Below are positions 1-8,472 of a DNA stretch of 33,128 bases, in pieces; the stretch's first letter is position 1, and each line of letters begins with the position of its first letter. The position numbers and the translations under genes are program-made. Location of the stretch: NCBI GenBank assembly GCA_022841325.1, contig JALHRS010000058.1, forward strand, positions 1 through 33,128, written 5' to 3'. The DNA is from Lysobacterales bacterium (GTDB lineage: Bacteria; Pseudomonadota; Gammaproteobacteria; Xanthomonadales; SZUA-5). Under the pieces are notes generated by a model. That model was given only the letters and a program-made list of their open reading frames with translations, did not search any database and was not told where the DNA came from.

Positions 1-34
1 AAACCACCGAACCCAACCGCTGACGCTGCGCCAT
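1..34 (-). CDS. 5' end of an unidentified gene (partial, runs off left edge)
   Basis: On the minus strand an ATG at 34-32 is preceded at a good distance (6 nt) by a strong ribosome binding site, GGGAGG at 46-41. It opens a frame reading MAQRQRLGSVV to the window edge. It lies 105 nt downstream of the pilE stop in the same direction, so it may be the next gene of the pilus operon or an independent gene. Eleven residues are too few to identify it. The call rests only on the ribosome binding site and start codon. Confidence 0.4.
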   Translation of the reverse strand, partial: MAQRQRLGSVV

Positions 35-139
35 CGATATCCTCCCACCAGGCATGAGGATCGACAGACTTCAGCATCGAATGGGGCTTACGCCAGAATG
101 GGGGCGGGCGAATGGATACCCCGTGAAACAGCTTCCTGG

Positions 140-553
140 TTACCAGCAACTTCCGTTTGAAGCGTCGCCGGAGAATCCGCGCGCACCGACATTGTTGACG
201 GTCAGATTCGCGCATTTGTCGTTCGCCTGCACGCCTAGCGGGCTGGCTGTCAAGGTGTAGGTCTGGCCGCCGGCCGGCACGTCGATCGTGATGTTGTAGT
301 GGCCGGACTCGGACGAGGTGGTGCCCAGGTTCAAGCCAGCTGCCGTCGTCAGATCACTGGTGTAGGTGTTCCGGTTGGTATAGAAGCGTTCTTGCGCCGC
401 GGCAATGCGCTGCAGCATTTCCCTTCCCTCGGTGCGGCGCGCCCGGAATGCATAGTTCTGGTACGACGGGTATGCGATCGCCGCCAGCAGCGCGATGATG
501 GCCATCACGGTGACCAGCTCCATCAGGGTAAAGCCCTTACTGACTCGGCGCAT
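140..553 (-). CDS. pilE: Type IV pilin-like protein PilE
   Basis: Minor pilin of the type IV pilus, processed by the prepilin peptidase PilD and inserted in the inner membrane before assembly into the fibre. A class III leader is visible: basic residues, then KG before FTLMELV, with the mature-position-5 Glu and a hydrophobic helix ([15 protein letters not shown]). The YPSYQNY motif after the helix and a C-terminal pair of cysteines (DKC and SCW ends) are typical of PilE. I prefer the ATG at 553 (MRRVSKG) because AGGGG lies 9 nt upstream. The in-frame ATG at 562 directly abuts that AGGGG, which is too close. The product is about 137 aa, normal for the family. It is the last recognised gene of the fimT-pilVWXY1E cluster and is separated from pilY1 by a strong hairpin. 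Confidence 0.9.
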   Translation of the reverse strand: MRRVSKGFTLMELVTVMAIIALLAAIAYPSYQNYAFRARRTEGREMLQRIAAAQERFYTNRNTYTSDLTTAAGLNLGTTSSESGHYNITIDVPAGGQTYTLTASPLGVQANDKCANLTVNNVGARGFSGDASNGSCW

Positions 554-587
554 CGTCCGCATCCCCTAGTTGAATGATTCCTGGAAG

Positions 588-614
588 ACGCGGCGGGCAT
601 TGAGCCCGCCGCGT
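588..614 (-). terminator. Intercistronic hairpin between pilY1 and pilE
   Basis: A perfect 11-bp inverted repeat, ACGCGGCGGGC (588-598) and GCCCGCCGCGT (604-614), encloses a 5-nt loop. It lies in the gap between the pilY1 stop (625) and the pilE start. No U-tract follows in the direction of transcription, so it is not a textbook intrinsic terminator. A partial attenuator or an mRNA-stabilising stem that sets the pilY1:pilE ratio are both possible. Confidence 0.45.
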
Positions 615-624
615 GCCCGTTAGC

Positions 625-3600
625 TTACTGCGGGTTCAGCAACTCACGCCATGCACCGCGGTGCCAAACGTCATCCGCACCGGCCAGGGCCTGGCTAATG
701 GCATCGGTCACGAGTTGCGCCGCAGCCGAGCCGCCCGCGCCGCCGGTGCCATCGCCGAGTCCGGCAATGACCACGGTTCCACCGCCGCGGATGGTGATCG
801 GCTCACCCGGTGGTGTGGAACTATCCAGTACGCCACCCACCCTGCGTGCGGAAGCGGGCAGATTCGGATCCACCGCAGCGGTACCGTCCTCGGCGCGAAC
901 CACCATCAGGCTGTAGCGCGCTCCCGGATTGCAGGGGTCCGCACCCTTGGGAATGATGGACCGCAGCAGTACCTGGTTGGCGCTGTAGAAGGGAATCGGG
1001 ATGCCGAAGGAGCGCTCGCCGGGTTCCGATGTAATGTTCAGTCGCAAACGCCAGCCGCGCGAAGTGTCGGGGATCGGATTGCGCGTGGTGACGGTGCGTA
1101 CGCCGTCACCGTCCTGAGTCAGGGTCTGGGTTACCAGCTGATTGACCCGTATCGGGTAGTTGGCGCAGGCGGAGTTATTGGCCAGCGCGTCGCAGGTGCC
1201 GTAGTCGCGGATGCCATAGAAGGCCTGTTCCGGGATGTTCGGGGAGCGATCTGGCAGACCAATGAACTTGCCGGTGCCGACGACGAAGATCGGACCTCGT
1301 GTCACCGGGTCGGTCAACGGGACCGGTGCCGATGAAATCGGCTGATCGCCAGGGTTGGTGGCACCGCCGTTGCCGTAGGTACGGAACATCAGGTCCACTT
1401 TCCAGTTGGTCGGGTTGTCCGATGAAAGGTCAAAGCGCCAGAGGTTTCCGGCCAGATCACCCGCCACCACGAGATCATCCATGTTGTCATTGCCTATGTT
1501 GTAGACAATGGGCTCGGATAATCCGAAAGTCGCCGCCGGCGTCTGCGGAGCGGCGGTGGTCCGGATTTCGCGAATCAGCGCACCGGTGGCCAGATCGATC
1601 ACCAGCAGTGAGGTACGTGACGCCGCCGCCGAGGTGCTTGCGGGATCCAGGGAATCCTTCGGGAAATAGCCGCTGGAAACCAATGCCACCCACTTGTTCT
1701 GATACTTCAATCGAGCCACATTGATCGAGTCGTAGGTGTAACCCAGGGACGAGCAATGGCGCGCGCCCGGGGCACAATCGGTAGAAGCGACGCCCGCCGG
1801 CGGCACGTTGGCGAATTCCCACATGGGTACAGGGCTGGGCGAGGTTTCGCTCACACCTGTGGGATTGGAGATGTCGATGGCATAGACGCCGCGGCCGCCA
1901 AGGCGCATCGAGCCGATCAGGATGGTCCGCCAGCTGCCGTTGATGAAGGCGTCATACACCAGTGGCTTGTCGTCTACCGACGGAGTCAGGCCGCTGTCCA
2001 CCTGGGTGGTTTTCGTTGCCCTGTAGTTCTCGATGACGATGTTGGGCACATAGGCGAATTGCTCGCGGCCAGTGGCGGCATCGAAAGCATGCAGCATGGC
2101 GTCATTGGCCGCGACGTAGACCATGGGCCGGCGGCCACGCTGATCGTTCTGGAAACGCGCATAACTGTTGCCGGCTGCCGCCGCCACCTGCTCAGGGGAA
2201 CCGGTGGGAAATGTATCGCGGTGACCGGTGGTCGGAGAGGACACGTAGACGGGTTGTCCACGAATGACGGCACCCAGCACTGAGCTGCGGGCGCGGAAGC
2301 GCGGCGATGCCGTGCTCTCATTGGTGCGGACACCGCGGAGATAGTCGACCCGTTGCTGCCCGAAGGCATCACTGGTAAAGGTGCCGAGGTCGAGGCGAAG
2401 GCTGGTGGGATTCACATTGAGCCGGGCCCTCTGGGTGGTGCTCAGATTGCTCCATCGAAACGGTTTTCCAGAACCAGGGGTGCCGTCGGACGTCAAGATG
2501 ACTCGCGAATTCGGATCCCGCACCGGAAGCCCGGTCTGGGCCGTACTGGCGCAGTTGCCGCCGGTCAGGATGCAACCCGCATCCCAGATGATGGACACGG
2601 TGGCTGCAGTCTGCGGGTCGAGCTGGTTACGGGTGACGAATCCCGACCAGTCGGCGGTATCGTAGCCGGCCTTGTACCCGGTGGTACCGTCGGTAATGAT
2701 CGGAAGGGACACGGAAACCGCCGTCGAGGCGCCACGTCGGGCAATGATGCTGGCGACGATTTCATTCAGCGCAACGATCAAGTCATCGGGGTTGGCGGTA
2801 GAGAAGAACTTGCCGCGACTGTTGAGCGCCGCATGCCAGACGTCGTCGATCTTGCGACCGTCGTCAGTGGCGCCAGGTGCCGGCCAGTTCAGCGACCCCT
2901 GCCGCAGCCGCAGATAGTTGGCTTCGGTACGCGGGAGCGTGCCATCGGCGCCAAAGCTGATGAAAAACTGCACCAGATGCGGCCAGGTGGCCGGGTCGTT
3001 GGCCGGATTCCAGTAGATTTCCTTGTTGTCCCGTGCATCCTGACCTCCAGCCAGCGGCACGCCGAACAGATTGGTCGACCGGTCGGGCAGGAAGGGTGGC
3101 ACTTTCAGGCGGGTTGAAGCATTGAGGGCAAAATCCGGGCGCAGATCAGTGCGCCAGTAATGCCAGGCGATATCGGCCATGGTCCGAGTGGTGGGACTAT
3201 CCTCGTTCCACATGATCTGGGACTGGTTGTCCGAGGTCGAGTAGCTGCGGCCATCGGGCAATGTTTGCGACGTTGGGTTGTTGTCATGTGTAGCCGTCGT
3301 CACCGTGCCACCGTTCCAAAGGCCGTCAGTGATGTTCAGATGAAAATTCTGGCGGCAGCTGAGCTCGCGACTGTCGTCGACTGGGGTGGGCTCATAATCG
3401 CGATCCCAGTAGGGATTCGCATCCACGTTGCCGTTGTTCCGTCTGAAGAAGTCTCCGGCTCGGACCGTGGTTGCCTGGTTGGGCGTGCCGCCACCGACCG
3501 GATGTGTGTACAGCCAGTCGTAAAACCGGGTTCTGACGTTGTTGTTGAGCGGCAGGTCAACGAACTTGAAGATCTCGGTGCCGGCTGCCAGCCTGTTGCT

Positions 3601-4401
3601 GTTGAAGTTCTGCCAGGCGACGCGGATATTCTCATCGAAAGGTGCCACCGCGCGGGAAAATGCCGAGCGGGCCGCCAGCGAGCGGATGTGGTAATAGGAA
3701 TACCAGTTGGCGTAATTCTGCCGTTCGCTGGTGGGCAGCGCTACCCACTCCCAGTTGTTGACGGTATACAGGGTGCCGGTATTCGTGACATTACCGTCCG
3801 CATCGACGTTGATGGTTATATTGGACTTGAGGCGATAATAGCCTGCGCTGTTTCCGCAGATGCGGGTGCCCGAGCCCAGATTGCGTGTGGTGACCGTATT
3901 CGAGCCGTTGTTGGGCCAATTGGCGGTGATGCCGTTGTCCCAGGCAGCCGTGAAGGAGGCGTCGGGGAACTGGGTGACGCCATCGGTCTTGTAGGGTGGG
4001 ATATAGTTGGTGTTCGGATTGTAATAGACGCCATTCATCGGGCGTGAGCGGATATTCGCCGGATCCGTCACCCGTGGGTCGATAACGCCGGCGCATAGCC
4101 AGGGGCGCCCAGCATTGTAGTCGGCCGAGCCGAGAAAATTCTGCGAATCGTCGGCGCCCCAGCCAGCGCCGTCGAAGGGCCTCTGGTCGGGCATGTAATT
4201 GCGGCCCATCGACCCGGAATCATCGAAGGAGATCATCAGGTTGGGAGCCACGCTGGTGGTGATTTCCGGGGGAGTTGCCAGAAGGTCAACGGTGCCCGCC
4301 GCCTGAGCCAGGACCTGCCCGGAGAGCGGCAGACAGGCAGCGGCAATGACAGCCGCCAGCCGAATCGGAACGCTGGTGTATTGATTGTCGAAGATGGACA
4401 T
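625..4401 (-). CDS. pilY1: Type IV pilus tip adhesin/assembly protein PilY1
   Basis: Large secreted pilus-associated protein that acts with the minor pilins at the pilus tip in adhesion, surface sensing and control of retraction. The 1258 aa are within the family range. An N-terminal signal peptide (roughly residues 1-33, ending LAQA) precedes a von Willebrand A-like region with a MIDAS-type DDSGSM near residue 60. The C-terminal half has the PilY1 beta-propeller signatures VYVAANDAMLHAFDAATG and AGDLAGNLWRFDL. Immediately before the latter, the loop that binds calcium in Pseudomonas aeruginosa PilY1 is partly degenerate: residues 968-976 read NIGNDNMDD, with two acidic or polar ligand positions replaced. 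It lies between pilX and pilE in the usual order. Confidence 0.95.
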   Translation of the reverse strand: MSIFDNQYTSVPIRLAAVIAAACLPLSGQVLAQAAGTVDLLATPPEITTSVAPNLMISFDDSGSMGRNYMPDQRPFDGAGWGADDSQNFLGSADYNAGRPWLCAGVIDPRVTDPANIRSRPMNGVYYNPNTNYIPPYKTDGVTQFPDASFTAAWDNGITANWPNNGSNTVTTRNLGSGTRICGNSAGYYRLKSNITINVDADGNVTNTGTLYTVNNWEWVALPTSERQNYANWYSYYHIRSLAARSAFSRAVAPFDENIRVAWQNFNSNRLAAGTEIFKFVDLPLNNNVRTRFYDWLYTHPVGGGTPNQATTVRAGDFFRRNNGNVDANPYWDRDYEPTPVDDSRELSCRQNFHLNITDGLWNGGTVTTATHDNNPTSQTLPDGRSYSTSDNQSQIMWNEDSPTTRTMADIAWHYWRTDLRPDFALNASTRLKVPPFLPDRSTNLFGVPLAGGQDARDNKEIYWNPANDPATWPHLVQFFISFGADGTLPRTEANYLRLRQGSLNWPAPGATDDGRKIDDVWHAALNSRGKFFSTANPDDLIVALNEIVASIIARRGASTAVSVSLPIITDGTTGYKAGYDTADWSGFVTRNQLDPQTAATVSIIWDAGCILTGGNCASTAQTGLPVRDPNSRVILTSDGTPGSGKPFRWSNLSTTQRARLNVNPTSLRLDLGTFTSDAFGQQRVDYLRGVRTNESTASPRFRARSSVLGAVIRGQPVYVSSPTTGHRDTFPTGSPEQVAAAAGNSYARFQNDQRGRRPMVYVAANDAMLHAFDAATGREQFAYVPNIVIENYRATKTTQVDSGLTPSVDDKPLVYDAFINGSWRTILIGSMRLGGRGVYAIDISNPTGVSETSPSPVPMWEFANVPPAGVASTDCAPGARHCSSLGYTYDSINVARLKYQNKWVALVSSGYFPKDSLDPASTSAAASRTSLLVIDLATGALIREIRTTAAPQTPAATFGLSEPIVYNIGNDNMDDLVVAGDLAGNLWRFDLSSDNPTNWKVDLMFRTYGNGGATNPGDQPISSAPVPLTDPVTRGPIFVVGTGKFIGLPDRSPNIPEQAFYGIRDYGTCDALANNSACANYPIRVNQLVTQTLTQDGDGVRTVTTRNPIPDTSRGWRLRLNITSEPGERSFGIPIPFYSANQVLLRSIIPKGADPCNPGARYSLMVVRAEDGTAAVDPNLPASARRVGGVLDSSTPPGEPITIRGGGTVVIAGLGDGTGGAGGSAAAQLVTDAISQALAGADDVWHRGAWRELLNPQ

Positions 4402-4427
4402 GGCGATACCTCAGTGCTGCAACGGGT

Positions 4428-5126
4428 TTACGGGGTCGGCGGCGGGTTGGCGGCACCTGGGTTGTATCCGGTGGTGCTCAGATTGAGTGCGGTGTAATAG
4501 CTCTCGGAGACCCTGATGACGGCATCGGTGCCGCCCTGACTGCGTCCGGTAATACGATAGAAATGGGACTCACCCGGGCGTGCCGGACCGCCGACTTGGT
4601 ACTTGCCGCCACCGGTCGCGCCGAGGCTGGGTGGGCGGTTGACACCCAGCCATTCGATCAGATAACGGGGTTGTGTGGCGATACGGGCGGTAATTGAATC
4701 GCCAGTCAGATAAGTGAGATCGCGGGCATAGGGCTTGCCACCGTCGCTGGCTGGACTGATCCAGTCCGTTGACGAGCGAAAGGCTTGTACCGTGGGGTCG
4801 AGCAGGCCGGACGGTTGCGGTTTATAGAGGCAGTCCAGACCCGTGGAGTTGCCTATGCAGGGTGGCAGCGGCTGCTGGATGCCGTTGAAGTTCAGGTTCC
4901 AGAGAAATTCCTCGCCACCGCGCAGCGCGGTTTCCGCGCCCATCAGTCCCAATTGCCGATTGCGCAGTCCGCCGACCATGCGCTCCTGCATGATCGAAGT
5001 GCTGGTCGCAGTCAAGGCGAGAATGCTGATCAGGACCAGAAAGATCAAAGACAGGAACAACACGGCGCCGTGTTGACGCGTCACTCTAATCTGTGAGGGG
5101 CTCATTTGAGATCTCGGGTTATTCAT
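4428..5126 (-). CDS. pilX: Type IV pilus assembly protein PilX
   Basis: Minor pilin-like protein (232 aa) of the PilX family. Residues about 18-42 (QHGAVLFLSLIFLVLISILAL) form the N-terminal leader and hydrophobic helix. As is usual for PilX, the processing site is atypical (HGAVLFLSLI) and lacks the Phe and the mature Glu5 of other pilins. The following QERMVGGLRNRQLGLMGAETALRGGEEFL stretch is the conserved PilX_N region. The start codon overlaps the pilW stop by ATGA (5123-5126), so the two are translationally coupled. PilX with PilV, PilW and FimT forms the priming complex that carries PilY1. Confidence 0.9.
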   Translation of the reverse strand: MNNPRSQMSPSQIRVTRQHGAVLFLSLIFLVLISILALTATSTSIMQERMVGGLRNRQLGLMGAETALRGGEEFLWNLNFNGIQQPLPPCIGNSTGLDCLYKPQPSGLLDPTVQAFRSSTDWISPASDGGKPYARDLTYLTGDSITARIATQPRYLIEWLGVNRPPSLGATGGGKYQVGGPARPGESHFYRITGRSQGGTDAVIRVSESYYTALNLSTTGYNPGAANPPPTP

Positions 5127-6454
5127 GGTGTGCGATTACGCATAACCGAATTCGCGACAAATTCGCGCCTGGGCATGCTCATGGCGCGGACGCCAGAGGG
5201 CATGGTGGTGCTGGTGGTGACCGTATAGTCGGTGTCCATATATCGGTATGACAGGCCGACGGTGTCCAGCGACGGTACCTCACTGCCCGGGTTCACCAGC
5301 ATGTGTGCTTCTATGCGTTGCACCGAGCGCCACAGGCAGCCTGGTTCCGGCGTGGTGACGCCTGCTGGAGGTATGTTGGATTCCTTTTCGGTGCACTGAA
5401 TGGTTCCTCCCAGGCGATTGTCGACCTGTGCCGCTGTCAGGAAGCGGTAGTTTCCAGTGCTGTCACGAACACCGTAACGGAAATCCAGTCTGTCGATTCC
5501 GCGCACGAGTTCCTGTTCAACGCCATTCTCCCTGCGGATGAGCGTAGGCACGAGTCTTTGCGCACCGATATTGGGGCGGGCGGTGGGATCATCATCGGCG
5601 CGGAACGCGAGGTAATAAGTCACCGTGACCATATTGCGGGTGAAATCAAAAACCCTGACGTCTCGATCGGAAATGCTGCCGCAGACGGGATCTGCAGTCG
5701 ATGGCAGGCGCAAGCCCACGGTCAGTAGATTTCCGGCTACATTGCTGATCGGGATGATGGACGGCGTCTGGCAGTCGGTGATCAGAGCCAGTTGTGATGT
5801 TGACGGCACAAAGGAAATCGGGTCGTCGCCCGGCTGAGGGGCCAGGGTGAGGGTGCCACCGCTGGCGCAGTTGCCCTGGCCATCGATCGGCCATCCGGTG
5901 CCACGCAGATACCGGATGGTCAGGATGTCCGAGTTCGGAACGCGCTGTCCTGCTGCCAGCCCTGCGGAGGGAAACATGCTGGTAGACCACAGGGCGGGTG
6001 TACAACTGGTGCCGGTTGTGCAGCTGAAACCCTGCATGAAGTAACGCGGACTCAGGGAATACAGGGCAGTCGCCGGCACGGTAGAACGGTTGCCGGTGCT
6101 GTCGACTCTGCGCATGTTGCCGCTGTCGGGCAGCGCCAGATCGGGCGCAAAAACGATGGGCGCCCGATCGACCCACATCGGCGAGGCGGGTGCCGAAGTG
6201 AGTCTGTTTCCAACGCTGTTGGAACAGTACTGTGCGCTGGCCATGCGGAAGTCGTTTTCCATTCGGGCAGTGGCATAGCGACCGTTTTCCTGAAGTCGCG
6301 CCAGCCCTTCCTGCACCTTGTTCGTGCGACTGGTGCCGCTGAACAAGCTGACGATGCCGATACTCGCGATCAAGCCGATCGCCAGCGCGACCATCAACTC
6401 AACCAACGAGAATCCGCGCACCTTGCTGGTCTTCATGATCATGGGTTTCTTCAT
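5123..6454 (-). CDS. pilW: Type IV pilus assembly protein PilW
   Basis: Large minor pilin (443 aa) of the PilW family. The class III leader ends at Gly14, before FSLVELMVALAIGLIASIGIV, with Glu at mature position 5. The NKVQEGLARLQENGRYATARMENDFRMA segment after the helix is the characteristic PilW region. The C-terminal part contains FRYGVRDSTGNYRFLTAAQVDN and a conserved C-terminal arginine-rich end. Twelve nt separate it from the upstream pilV stop and it overlaps pilX by four bases. It is expected to sit in the inner membrane and join the pilus priming complex. Confidence 0.92.
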   Translation of the reverse strand: MKKPMIMKTSKVRGFSLVELMVALAIGLIASIGIVSLFSGTSRTNKVQEGLARLQENGRYATARMENDFRMASAQYCSNSVGNRLTSAPASPMWVDRAPIVFAPDLALPDSGNMRRVDSTGNRSTVPATALYSLSPRYFMQGFSCTTGTSCTPALWSTSMFPSAGLAAGQRVPNSDILTIRYLRGTGWPIDGQGNCASGGTLTLAPQPGDDPISFVPSTSQLALITDCQTPSIIPISNVAGNLLTVGLRLPSTADPVCGSISDRDVRVFDFTRNMVTVTYYLAFRADDDPTARPNIGAQRLVPTLIRRENGVEQELVRGIDRLDFRYGVRDSTGNYRFLTAAQVDNRLGGTIQCTEKESNIPPAGVTTPEPGCLWRSVQRIEAHMLVNPGSEVPSLDTVGLSYRYMDTDYTVTTSTTMPSGVRAMSMPRREFVANSVMRNRTP

Positions 6455-6466
6455 TTTCAGGCGGCC

Positions 6467-7000
6467 TCAGGGCTGAAAAACCCATGCAAAAGTTTGAATG
6501 TCGGGGTTGGCGGTGCCCGGCGTGGCGCTGTTGGTTCCCCTGGCGAGCGTTGCTTCATCCCATTGAATGGTCAGGGTGCACATGCCATTGAAGGGCGCCG
6601 CTCCCAGTTGGGCGGCAGTGCCCAGGGTGACGCCATTGCAGGCCACCACGGCCGTCGGGTTGGGCAGCGAAGTGATCAGCTGCTGGCTCCACAGGGCGCG
6701 ATCGCGGTTGACCAGATTCGCTGGTGTACAGACCGCACCGTTCGGGCAGGGGTCAGCGCCGGCAGTAGAGGCGTCGTAGGTACCGTTGTAGGCAAGAATC
6801 TGGCTCAGGTTTCCGCGCATTCGATCCGCCATGGATTGAGCCAGGAACGAGGCCTGGGTGCGCAGAAAGGCACTCTGGTTGGTCTTTACCGACACAATCA
6901 TCAAGGCGGCCATGCCCATCATGCCGAGGCTGAAGATCAGCAAGGCAATCAGCACCTCGATCAAGGTGAAGCCACGCTGGCGCGGTTCCGGTTTCTTCAT
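6467..7000 (-). CDS. pilV: Type IV pilus modification protein PilV
   Basis: Minor pilin PilV, about 177 aa. The leader MKKPEPRQRG is followed by FTLIEVLIALLIFSLGMMGMAALMI: cleavage after Gly10, Glu at mature position 5, and the GMMGMAALM helix typical of PilV. The helix is followed by TQASFLAQSMADRMRGN, which matches the family. The same frame stays open far upstream (to 7303) but that part is arginine-rich shadow sequence over fimT. I place the start at ATG 7000, with GTGAG about 4 nt upstream and the fimT stop 5 nt upstream. An ATG at 7015 is a weaker alternative. Confidence 0.9.
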   Translation of the reverse strand: MKKPEPRQRGFTLIEVLIALLIFSLGMMGMAALMIVSVKTNQSAFLRTQASFLAQSMADRMRGNLSQILAYNGTYDASTAGADPCPNGAVCTPANLVNRDRALWSQQLITSLPNPTAVVACNGVTLGTAAQLGAAPFNGMCTLTIQWDEATLARGTNSATPGTANPDIQTFAWVFQP

Positions 7001-7005
7001 TGAGC

Positions 7006-7554
7006 TCACGAGCATTCTCCAGCGGGCGAGCCCGAGGTGTTGGGTCGGGAGCGAATCGTGCCGGTAGCCGCAATGACGATACGACGCGAGTCCGCGTTTC
7101 CGGGGTGGGCGCTGGGTCGACAGACGCTGAAATCGTAGGCGGTTGCTGTACGCAAAGCGCCGGTGGCGGTGAAGATGACGCGATCGGCTGCGGCGCCTGC
7201 GCCTGTCGCTGCTCCGAGGATCCGGTAGTCGGCCTTGATCGCATCGTGAGCGTTGAGCGTTTCCGCAGCGCCGACCTGTTGCATGATCCAGCCGTCGCTC
7301 CAATTGGCATTCCGAGCGATCAGGGCGACGTCTCTGCCGCGCTTGACCGCTTCGGAGCGCGCGAGATTGAGGGCAGTCACCAGATCGTTGGTATTGGAGC
7401 TCACCACCGATCGGATGGTGATCTCGCGCATGGCCGGAGCGGCCATGGCGCCAAGAATGATCACCAGAAACAGCGTGATCACCAGTTCCAGCAATGTGAA
7501 ACCGGCTTGCTGCCGTACCGAGCTTCGCGAGTGTGCGTTGGGACCAGGTGTCAT
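7006..7554 (-). CDS. fimT: GspH/FimT-family pseudopilin
   Basis: First gene of the minor-pilin operon, 182 aa, of the GspH/FimT/FimU family. The leader ends in QQAG before FTLLELVITLFLVIILGAMAAP, with Glu at mature position 5. The next part (REITIRSVVSSNTNDLVTALNLARSEAVKRGRDVALIA) is the family hallmark: helix, then ARSEAVKRG. The C-terminus has RRIVIAATGTIRSRP, corresponding to the usual terminal strand with Gly and Arg. The start at 7554 (MTPGPN) has GGGAAG just upstream. The frame is open to 7695, but that part does not look coding. Whether the orthologue is called FimT or FimU cannot be decided from the sequence alone. Confidence 0.88.
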   Translation of the reverse strand: MTPGPNAHSRSSVRQQAGFTLLELVITLFLVIILGAMAAPAMREITIRSVVSSNTNDLVTALNLARSEAVKRGRDVALIARNANWSDGWIMQQVGAAETLNAHDAIKADYRILGAATGAGAAADRVIFTATGALRTATAYDFSVCRPSAHPGNADSRRIVIAATGTIRSRPNTSGSPAGECS

Positions 7555-7762
7555 GACTTCCCGAGATCCGCCTTTTGTAATGCGTGCCAAGTTAGTGATT
7601 TGCCTGATGCCGGGCAAGTGGCTTCGGGCGCGAGGTAGCAATGACCGGACAAGTGGCGAGGCTGGGCCCGCGGGTGCTGCGGAAGGGTGATGCAAGTCTC
7701 AGTTTTGCGTTGGGGGTGCGCGTCGAGTGGGCTGTCGTGATGCTCGAATTGAGCAGCTTGAG

Positions 7763-8467
7763 CTAGTCGATCGGCTGCCAATGCTGGCCGAGGTATTGCT
7801 GGCCGGGCGCGAACTGGCGCTTGTAGTCCATCTTCGGGTGCCCCTGGATCCAGAATCCGAGGTACAGGTGCGCCAGTGCGTTGATTCGGCAGTGTGCGAT
7901 CTGCTTGAGGATGGCCAGCGTCCCCAGCGATCGCGCCGACAGATCGGGATCGAAATAGGTGTAGACGGCCGAGGCAGCGTCGGCGCAGAGATCGGTGACG
8001 GCGCAGCCGATGAGGCGCTCGGCAAGCCGCATCTCCATGAACCAGGTGCTGGCCCAGGCGCTCAGCAGGAAACGACTGAAATCCTCGGCCCCGGCGCCGT
8101 CCATGCCGCCGCCACGGTGGCGCTGGCCGAGGTAACGCTGGTACAGGGCCAGATGTTCGTCTGTGAGCTCGGCCTTGCGCCAGCGGACCTGAACATCGGC
8201 GTTGCGCGCCAGTACCCGCTTCTGGCTGCGTTTGGGGACAAATTGCCAGACCGGAATGCGATAGGGCACACAGGCATGGCAACCGGGGCAGGCGGTGCGG
8301 TAGAGCACGTCACCGGCGCGGCGAAAGCCCTGGGCCAGGGCCTGTGCGTAGACCGAGGCCAGTCGCGGTGACTCCGGGTCGAGCACATGATTGCTGGCCT
8401 GACGGTCGCGAAAATAGCCGCAGGCATGCAGGTGGGTGCGATACAGGCGGATGCTGTCTTCGCTCAT
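7763..8467 (-). CDS. bpt: Aspartate/glutamate leucyltransferase (N-degron pathway)
   Basis: Cytosolic leucyl/phenylalanyl-type transferase that adds Leu from Leu-tRNA to proteins with N-terminal Asp or Glu, making them ClpS/ClpAP substrates. The sequence is colinear with the Bpt family: RTHLHACGYFRDRQASNHVLDP at the start, then GDVLYRTACPGCHACVPYRIPV near residues 52-73 with the paired cysteines, then QRYLGQRH, and a C-terminal half with VYTYFDPDLSARSLGTLAILKQI and YLGFWIQGHPKMDYK. Length is 234 aa from the ATG at 8467, as expected. A TTG at 8476 is an alternative start. The ATG lies 5 nt after the tesB stop, so the two genes are probably cotranscribed. No clear ribosome binding site is visible. 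Confidence 0.93.
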   Translation of the reverse strand: MSEDSIRLYRTHLHACGYFRDRQASNHVLDPESPRLASVYAQALAQGFRRAGDVLYRTACPGCHACVPYRIPVWQFVPKRSQKRVLARNADVQVRWRKAELTDEHLALYQRYLGQRHRGGGMDGAGAEDFSRFLLSAWASTWFMEMRLAERLIGCAVTDLCADAASAVYTYFDPDLSARSLGTLAILKQIAHCRINALAHLYLGFWIQGHPKMDYKRQFAPGQQYLGQHWQPID

Positions 8468-8472
8468 GGCTG

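Noticed and set aside
3160..4047. Plus-strand frames within pilY1
   Set aside because: They lie opposite an intact PilY1 and show no recognisable domain or ribosome binding site.
7576..7600. Sigma-54-like TGGCACG sequence upstream of fimT (minus strand)
   Set aside because: The -24 half matches, but there is no TTGC(A/T) at the correct spacing for the -12 element.
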